Origin: Planctomycetota bacterium
Lineage (GTDB): Bacteria > Planctomycetota > Brocadiia > JAJRTI01
Assembly (NCBI GenBank): GCA_024278415.1
Contig: JAJRTI010000066.1
Coordinates: 1 to 11,246, forward strand
Reading direction: 5' to 3'
DNA: 11,246 bases
Below, piece by piece: positions 8,201 to 11,246 of this stretch; positions within the stretch are counted from its first letter, which is position 1; every line of letters starts with the position of its first letter. The translations under genes were made by a program, and so were the position numbers. A model generated the notes under the pieces. The model was not told the origin of the DNA. It was given only the letters and a program-made list of their open reading frames with translations, and did no database searches.

Positions 8201-9162
8201 ATGTCGCCGGCCAGCACGATGCGCTGCCCGGGCAGCCGCAACGCGACGCGGCCCGTCTCTGCGTCGTACGCGGTGAGGCCTGCCGGGCCATTGAAGACCA
8301 TGCCGTTGTCCGCGGCCACGTACGTGCCGCCGATGCGGTACTTCGCTTCGGGGTCGTACTCCACGAGCGCGCCCGTCTTGAGGTCGTACACGGCCGGCAC
8401 GTTGCGCCCAGTCGAAACAATGAGGTGCGAGTCGGTCGCTACCAAGGGCCCTTGGGGCGAAACGCCGCTGAACGCCTCCGCGCCCGGGTGGGGCAACTGG
8501 AGGTAGACTTGTCCGCTTGTGCCATTGCGCCAGAGCACGTCGCCGGTCTCTGCATCGGCCGCGCACACAAACACCCCCTCGCTCGGGAAAAGCCCGGCAA
8601 TGAAGTAGGCGACGCCCTTCTGCACCAACACGCCGGTGCGCACGGGCCACACGGACACAACCCGGCCAGTGCCCACCGCGCGGCGCAAGCCCGGCGCACC
8701 GCGGACGCGCCACACCTCCCGGCCATCCTTGGCGTCGAAGCAATACGCACGCCCATCGTCCGAGCCAACGTATACCCGGCCGCGCCACAGGGCCGGCGCG
8801 ACACGGATCGGCCCGCCGGTGAACGCGCTCCATCGCACGGCCCCAGTCGCGGCGTCGAGGCAGTAGACCTGGTCGTCCGCGGAGGACGCGAAGTACACCC
8901 GGCCCGCGGCGGCCGCGACGTGGAACGCCAGGTCGAACGCGACCTTGCGCGCCTCTTTGCCGGGGTTGGGCCACGACGGCCGCGGCGCATGGAGCGGCTT
9001 GAAGGCCCACTGCTTCGTCAAGGGCATGTTGAGTGCGTCAGCCGTCGCGCCGCGGCGACCGTTGTCGCCAAGATAGGTGGGCCAGTCCGCGGCAAGGCAC
9101 GCCGCGGTGGCCATGAAGGCGGAGAGCGCGGCGGCCGCGCGCCAGGGTCTGCATTCGTTCAC
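5230..9162 (-). CDS. Giant exported PQQ-like beta-propeller protein with degenerate methyltransferase-like and malectin-like domains (protein A)
   Basis: 1310 residues from a GTG at 9162. This start gives a signal peptide of about 24-25 residues (basic start, then an Ala-rich core ending ACLA) with GGAG 10 bases upstream; an ATG at 9114 would cut the peptide short. Approximate domains: DWPTY motif, then blades 26-330 (VYCLDAATGAVRW, AYCFDAKDGREVW); coiled-coil insert 331-411; further blades 421-483 (VVAIDKASGKIAW); Rossmann methyltransferase-like 514-631, where the glycine-rich loop is VGAPGAA and the acidic residue after strand 2 is lost; second propeller 661-1121 (VYAIDAYNGFPLW, VFALDRRTGKRLW) with a helical insert about 818-884 and the cysteine block (GCW, SSGCTC); malectin-like sandwich 1174-1310. 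It is paralogous to protein B along its whole length but ends after the malectin-like domain. It is first in the probable two-gene operon. Function unknown. Confidence 0.9.
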   Translation of the reverse strand: MNECRPWRAAAALSAFMATAACLAADWPTYLGDNGRRGATADALNMPLTKQWAFKPLHAPRPSWPNPGKEARKVAFDLAFHVAAAAGRVYFASSADDQVYCLDAATGAVRWSAFTGGPIRVAPALWRGRVYVGSDDGRAYCFDAKDGREVWRVRGAPGLRRAVGTGRVVSVWPVRTGVLVQKGVAYFIAGLFPSEGVFVCAADAETGDVLWRNGTSGQVYLQLPHPGAEAFSGVSPQGPLVATDSHLIVSTGRNVPAVYDLKTGALVEYDPEAKYRIGGTYVAADNGMVFNGPAGLTAYDAETGRVALRLPGQRIVLAGDMAYLMTSREVRAVHRERYFELRKQYTALGVERDRVGKQRWRANHDAKQLLWKEKKPTPKIEKLQQRYKELDTKYRALTAEMKKLDPAMAGATKWKCALKGGLAVIATKDAVVVGAAKQVVAIDKASGKIAWGADTPSPVRGLAAAEGRLFASLDSGAIVCFSPATQTKAADVAQRENPNAVYSGPTDAKAAAQEAKRLVANAGVTRGYCVVVGAPGAALPYELARQTGLRVYAVYADAGPTQAARRALARAGVYGDRVAACQAKLGRLPLPDAFANLVVCREGAFLGKPDELLRVLRPCGGVAIMPQPLAAKWFPQGAPKGFRLDALPRGTALTRGPLPGAGEWTHQYATPGNTACAPDRIVRTPLGVRWFGEPGPAKLINRHSKSPAPLFAGGRLFIAGDDMVYAIDAYNGFPLWDRQIKGARRVAVHSEASNVVATADSLYLNVGEQCLRLDAQTGETLAEFATPAEAGQSKTWGYLAVVGGRLFGSTALLYTAQFLEEDAIRSLVRRGVSWDAMLKLRSLGPAVFRNREDFEKRVATKLSPKEFETFKAKLLRDPGLPTGGVASDSVFALDRRTGKRLWTRRIDAGYVHHIAITQGGGRMYLAESPWDSPNARRVVALDERDGKVLWTAAIDAAALGKEFMTLVYSNGVLLALGAQGGGQMAALAADSGKPMWDLKLHFTRHPVVTDKVLYAEPHAIGLKTGKVQTRKHPITGLSVPWQFFRAYGCGASSGSVNCLFFRSGTFGFYDLLADEGTSNWGGQRPGCWMNIVAAGGLVLAPDGSSGCTCSYPLQASIALAPVQRRENWSVFSSAGALRPVKHLAISLGAPGDRRDASGRLWFGYPRPPARRALRFAAKAEFAPGGGYVHRNADLVAIAGTDKPWVFASGARGLRKLTIPLIDKGQGTAAFTVRLCFAVLDGAPGAVDVKVQGKPAFGRLDVIKEAGGLRRALVKELKGVAIVSTLTIEFEPFDTVADRAPLLCGVEIVRE

Positions 9163-9172
9163 GCTGAAGGGA

Positions 9173-9176
9173 CTCC
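9173..9176 (-). promoter_or_regulatory. Ribosome binding site of protein A
   Basis: The minus strand reads GGAG, 10 bases before the GTG at 9162. It is a modest Shine-Dalgarno match, and it supports the GTG that gives a complete signal peptide. Confidence 0.5.
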
Positions 9177-9206
9177 GTTGGTGGATGTGGGACGCGTCGC
9201 GTTGGC

Positions 9207-9212
9207 ATTATA
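9207..9212 (-). promoter_or_regulatory. Candidate -10 box for the propeller operon
   Basis: The minus strand reads a perfect TATAAT, which would give a leader of about 35-40 bases before the GTG at 9162. No good -35 box is seen: the hexamer 17 bases upstream is CTGGCC. It is an AT-rich hexamer in a GC-rich background at the expected place, so a sigma-70-type promoter for the two large genes is plausible. Confidence 0.5.
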
Positions 9213-9255
9213 GCCAGCCATCGCCAGAAGGCCAGTCACAGACGCGGCGCGGCTG

Positions 9256-9284
9256 TTGTGCTCTGGGGTGTGGCGCAGTAGAAT
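9256..9284 (+). promoter_or_regulatory. Candidate divergent promoter on the plus strand
   Basis: TTGTGC (9256-9261) and TAGAAT (9279-9284) are separated by 17 bases. The -10 matches five of six consensus bases and the -35 only three. It points toward the interrupted SGNH-type gene and would give a leader of about 175 bases to the start at 9468, which is long. No gene was recognised in the rest of 9163-9467. Confidence 0.3.
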
Positions 9285-9775
9285 GCGCGCGGCATGGGGA
9301 TGAGCCGCCAGCAGCGGACACAGGCCGAGAGGTGCTTCCGACGGACCAAGGATCTCTCCCAAGCTCCACCCCCCTTCCAGTCCTCACGGCCCTCGCGCGG
9401 GCTCTCACTCGCGGGTTTGCTCAGATGGGAGAGTGGACGTTGCCTGTTTTATGCCTTGGAAGCAGAAATGGCGCCAACAAGCCCTACCGATCTATCCGCC
9501 GGGCCCGCGCGTCGGCGCTCCTTCTCGATCCGCATCCGCGCCGTGCTTATCCCCCTTGTGTTAAGCCTCGCGCTCGTGGCAAGCGTTGAGATGGCTCTGC
9601 GAGTGTGTGGGTTCAAGTTCAACCCCTATACTCATTACCGCTCACAATGGGGCCCGTTCGAGGAGAGCCACAACCGTTCGGACTACCTGCCGGACGCGGA
9701 GTTGTTCTGGCGTCTGGTGCCTTCGCACACCATCACGGGCTTCTTCGCGCCGGGGACTCACGTCAACCGGCACTG

Positions 9776-9799
9776 GGATAATGCGGATAATGGGATAAT
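9776..9799 (+). repeat. Three direct copies of GGATAAT at the element's left edge
   Basis: GGATAAT occurs at 9776-9782, 9785-9791 and 9793-9799, the last running directly into the left inverted repeat. It is AT-rich against its surroundings and absent from the right edge, so the two ends are asymmetric. It may be part of the terminal recognition sequence or slippage next to it. Confidence 0.6.
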
Positions 9800-9813
9800 G
9801 GGGACAGCCACCT
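9800..9813 (+). repeat. Left terminal inverted repeat of the RAYT element
   Basis: GGGGACAGCCACCT, the exact reverse complement of 10558-10571. It lies 9 bases beyond the stop codon of the transposase reading frame. Confidence 0.75.
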
Positions 9814-9822
9814 ATTAAAGCA

Positions 9823-10540
9823 TTACCTTTTCACCTTCTTGGCTGCTCGTTTGCGCGGCCGGCCGACGGGCAAGGCGCGTAGGCGCCGGCCAAGCGTGGT
9901 TTCGAGTTTGCTCGTGAACGAATCGCTCCCCAACGGACGGCCCGTGCGCGTGCGCAAACGGATCAGGTCCAGCCCGGCGGGGTCGTCATCGCGCGTCAAC
10001 TCCTCACGCCAGTCCGAGCCCGCACACACCTTCTCCCACGCGGCCATGTCCAACAACCCGCATGCATCCTTGCCGTTGCACGTGTGCGGCCGCGCTGGAC
10101 CACTCGTAACGCCACGCCCGGCGCACGAGCCTGGCCCGAACTGGATTGCGATCCACATAGCGGAGCGCAGCCCAGGTGTGCGCGGCGTCCAGCGGGCACG
10201 AGTGGAACCGATTCTGCCACAAGTGGCCGCTGCGCCCGTGCAGTCGGTTCACGGCCTGCGTGTAGAGCCAATGCGTGCGGCCCACGGCTTTGGCCAGTGA
10301 CTCCTCACGCTCCGGCGCGACGATGAGGTGCACGTGGTTCGTCATGAGGCAGTAGCCCAGCACCCGCAACCCGAACCGCTCAGCTTGCTCGCCTAGCACA
10401 TCGAGATACGCCCGCCGGTCGTCATCGACGAAGAACACGTCCTGCCGGTTGTTGCCCCGTTGCGTCACGTGATGGGGCACTCCGGGCGCCACGACTCTGG
10501 CAAGTCTGGCATGCCGGAAGCCTATCTCACCGCGGCCCAT
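9823..10540 (-). pseudogene. REP-associated tyrosine transposase (RAYT, Y1_Tnp family), frameshifted
   Basis: Reading from ATG 10540, the protein shows the RAYT signature in order: VPHHVTQRGN (about 21-30), the HUH motif in MTNHVHLIV (His69, His71), candidate catalytic Tyr93 in HWLYTQAVN, GHLWQNRF (about 105-112), RYVDRNPVRARLV (127-139) and YEWSSAAAHV (145-154). After Val154 the frame is lost. The sequence continues one base over as NGKDACGLLDMAAWEKVC and runs to TAA at 9823, with a basic tail (GRPRKRAAKKVKR). Removing one C at about 10078 would restore a protein of about 238 residues, normal for the family. RAYTs are single-strand DNA transposases that act on REP/BIME-type palindromes. The N-terminal catalytic domain is intact, but loss of the C-terminal part probably disables the protein, unless this is a sequencing error or programmed frameshifting. 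Confidence 0.85.
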
Positions 10541-10557
10541 CTTGTCAAGGCCAAAAC

Positions 10558-10571
10558 AGGTGGCTGTCCCC
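10558..10571 (-). repeat. Right terminal inverted repeat of the RAYT element
   Basis: AGGTGGCTGTCCCC on the plus strand, the exact reverse complement of 9800-9813, located 17 bases upstream of the transposase start. It would lie in the transposase's leader or promoter region. Confidence 0.75.
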
Positions 10572-10736
10572 TATTTGTTGGGTGTTCACGCTGGCAAGGA
10601 AACCAACGCCTCTCCTGCGAGGCGGCATCGGCCAACGGTCGCACGGTGCTGGGGATGTTCCTCGTTGGCAACAGTTTGGCCCCCGGCTCGATCGGATAGT
10701 CTCTTAGGGGGCTGCGCATGTTCCCACCGATGCGGA
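10572..10736. other. No recognisable gene between the RAYT element and the TPR-like gene
   Basis: All frames were read on both strands; only short low-similarity readings appear. A small hairpin is present, CGCCTC (10607-10612)/GAGGCG (10619-10624). The stretch could be the outer right part of the mobile element or decayed host sequence, but it does not continue the SGNH-type gene recognisably. Confidence 0.4.
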
Positions 10737-10752
10737 AGGCCCTCACGGGCCT
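10737..10752 (-). terminator. Candidate 3' hairpin of the TPR-like gene
   Basis: AGGCCC (10737-10742), loop of four, GGGCCT (10747-10752): a perfect 6-bp stem, 19 bases beyond the stop codon at 10772. No T-run follows on the minus strand, so it is at best a weak intrinsic terminator or a 3'-end stabilising hairpin. Confidence 0.3.
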
Positions 10753-10771
10753 ACTACGAACGCCTGATGGG

Positions 10772-11246
10772 TTACTTGTTCCGCTTGCGGGGCGACACGC
10801 TGAAGCTCACCACGGCAGGGTAGGGCACTTTGACGAGCCCTTCCCGGCGCATGCCTTCCGCCAGCATGGCGACGCGTTTGCGGTAGATGCTCTTGGGGCA
10901 CTCTCGCAGCAGTTGCTTGCACACGTCGTAGCACCGCTGGTACTCCTTGGCCTCCCAGAGGGCGAAGCTGAGCATGAAGACGCACAGATCCCGGTTGGGG
11001 AAGCCGCGCGGCAAGGCCGCGCCTTTCTCGTAGTAGCGCGCCGCGGCCAGGGGGGCGCCGGTGCGGTCCCATTCGTATCGGCCCAAGTCGGAATAGGCCA
11101 CAGCCGTGTATTTCGAGCGGGGGTACGCGCGCAGCAGCGCGCGCACGGCTTTCGCCTTCTCGTCTGTCTTGTGCATGTGGTCGTACACGCAGACGCGGAA
11201 GTACATCGCGTCGATGCCGTATTGTGTGAAAGGGAAGTTCTGGATG
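10772..11246 (-). CDS. TPR-like helical-repeat protein, 3' part only
   Basis: The frame is open to the window edge (about 158 residues, beginning IQNFPFTQYGIDAMYFRVC), so the true start lies beyond 11246; the ATG at 11206 is internal to the same pattern. The sequence is all-helical in character with TPR-like helix pairs: DEKAKAVRALLRAYPRSKYT, then AVAYSDLGRYEWDRTG, AAARYYEKGAALPRGFP, and ALWEAKEYQRCYDVCKQLL followed by ECPKSIYRKRVAMLAEGMR. The spacing of alanines and aromatics and the Tyr/Pro turns (AYPRS, ECPKS) resemble tetratricopeptide repeats that mediate protein contacts. It ends with a short VSFSVSPRKRNK tail. The partner and role are unknown. It is separated from the propeller operon by the RAYT insertion and is not obviously linked to it. 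Confidence 0.7.
   Translation of the reverse strand, partial: IQNFPFTQYGIDAMYFRVCVYDHMHKTDEKAKAVRALLRAYPRSKYTAVAYSDLGRYEWDRTGAPLAAARYYEKGAALPRGFPNRDLCVFMLSFALWEAKEYQRCYDVCKQLLRECPKSIYRKRVAMLAEGMRREGLVKVPYPAVVSFSVSPRKRNK

Larger units (their letters stand above)
9468..9818 (+). pseudogene. Truncated N-terminal part of a membrane-anchored SGNH/GDSL-hydrolase-type protein
   Basis: Start chosen at ATG 9468, with a weak GGAAG 5 bases upstream. The frame stays open upstream to an ATG at 9294, but that part looks like no protein. A basic segment (RRRSFSIRIR) is followed by one transmembrane helix (VLIPLVLSLALVASVEMAL), then NPYTHYRSQWGPF, DYLPDAELFWRLVPSHTI and THVNRH. The pattern of a TM anchor, then D-x-E-L-F-W-R-L and a V-N-x-x-G-like stretch matches the region before the catalytic GDS block in SGNH-hydrolase-like proteins of Planctomycetota (recalled family pattern). 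Recognisable sequence stops at about 9773 where the RAYT element begins; reading then runs into the element and stops at 9816-9818. The catalytic blocks are absent and no continuation was found after the element. The fragment is probably non-functional. Confidence 0.6.
9774..10571 (-). mobile_element. RAYT (REP-associated tyrosine transposase) element interrupting the SGNH-type gene
   Basis: The unit contains a frameshifted RAYT gene enclosed by a perfect 14-bp inverted repeat, GGGGACAGCCACCT at 9800-9813 and AGGTGGCTGTCCCC at 10558-10571, 772 bases from outer edge to outer edge. The left boundary is set at 9774 because the host gene's reading (THVNRH) ends there and three GGATAAT repeats begin. 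The right boundary is uncertain; it could extend past 10571, since no host-gene continuation is visible. No target duplication was found, which fits HUH/Y1-type single-strand transposition. Confidence 0.65.

Noticed and set aside
434..9162. PQQ-dependent dehydrogenase (quinoprotein) activity
   Set aside because: The blade motifs are of the general PQQ-like propeller type. No dehydrogenase-type catalytic arrangement or haem-binding CxxCH was seen, so only the fold is supported.
9294..9467. N-terminal extension of the SGNH-type gene from ATG 9294
   Set aside because: The added 58 residues look like translated leader (Arg, Pro, Ser-rich, no signal or family similarity) and push the membrane anchor away from the N-terminus.
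10460..10699. Plus-strand reading containing FLVGNSLAPG, resembling a GDS/GNS block of an SGNH hydrolase
   Set aside because: It stops a few residues later, the preceding sequence does not match the family, and no further catalytic blocks follow. Probably coincidence.

Overview
The window is GC-rich (low-to-mid 60% by eye). It looks like a chromosomal stretch from a Planctomycetota or other PVC-group bacterium, probably from an environmental genome. The lineage is inferred from gene families, not from a marker gene: very large exported PQQ-like beta-propeller proteins starting with a DWPTY motif after the signal peptide, malectin-like and DNRLRE-type C-terminal domains, and GC-rich multi-hairpin intergenic repeats.

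Layout, left to right. Positions 1-433 are non-coding and hold two copies of a three-hairpin module with the same spacing but different stem sequences, separated by more hairpin-prone GC-rich DNA. Positions 434-5203 (minus) and 5230-9162 (minus) are two giant tandem paralogues of 1589 and 1310 residues. They are separated by 27 bases and are probably co-transcribed from a promoter near 9207-9212 that has a perfect TATAAT. Each is an exported protein built as propeller, coiled-coil hairpin, more propeller, inserted SAM-methyltransferase-like Rossmann domain, second propeller with conserved cysteines, then a malectin-like beta-sandwich. The downstream copy (protein B) adds an NEW3/Ig-like and a DNRLRE-like domain. 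Its methyltransferase-like GxGxG motif is intact, whereas in the upstream copy (protein A) it has decayed.

At 9468 (plus, divergent from the pair) an SGNH/GDSL-hydrolase-type membrane-anchored gene begins. It is cut after about 100 codons by a REP-associated tyrosine transposase (RAYT) element at about 9774-10571, which has a 14-bp perfect inverted repeat near its ends. The transposase itself carries a one-base frameshift near 10078, so the element looks dead in cis. The window closes with the 3' part of a TPR-like helical-repeat protein (minus, 10772 to the window edge).

The tandem propeller pair is the most interesting feature: large exported scaffold-like proteins with a methyltransferase-like fold between two propellers and no obvious enzymatic partner in view. 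Their function is unknown. No tRNA, rRNA, CRISPR array or integrase was seen.
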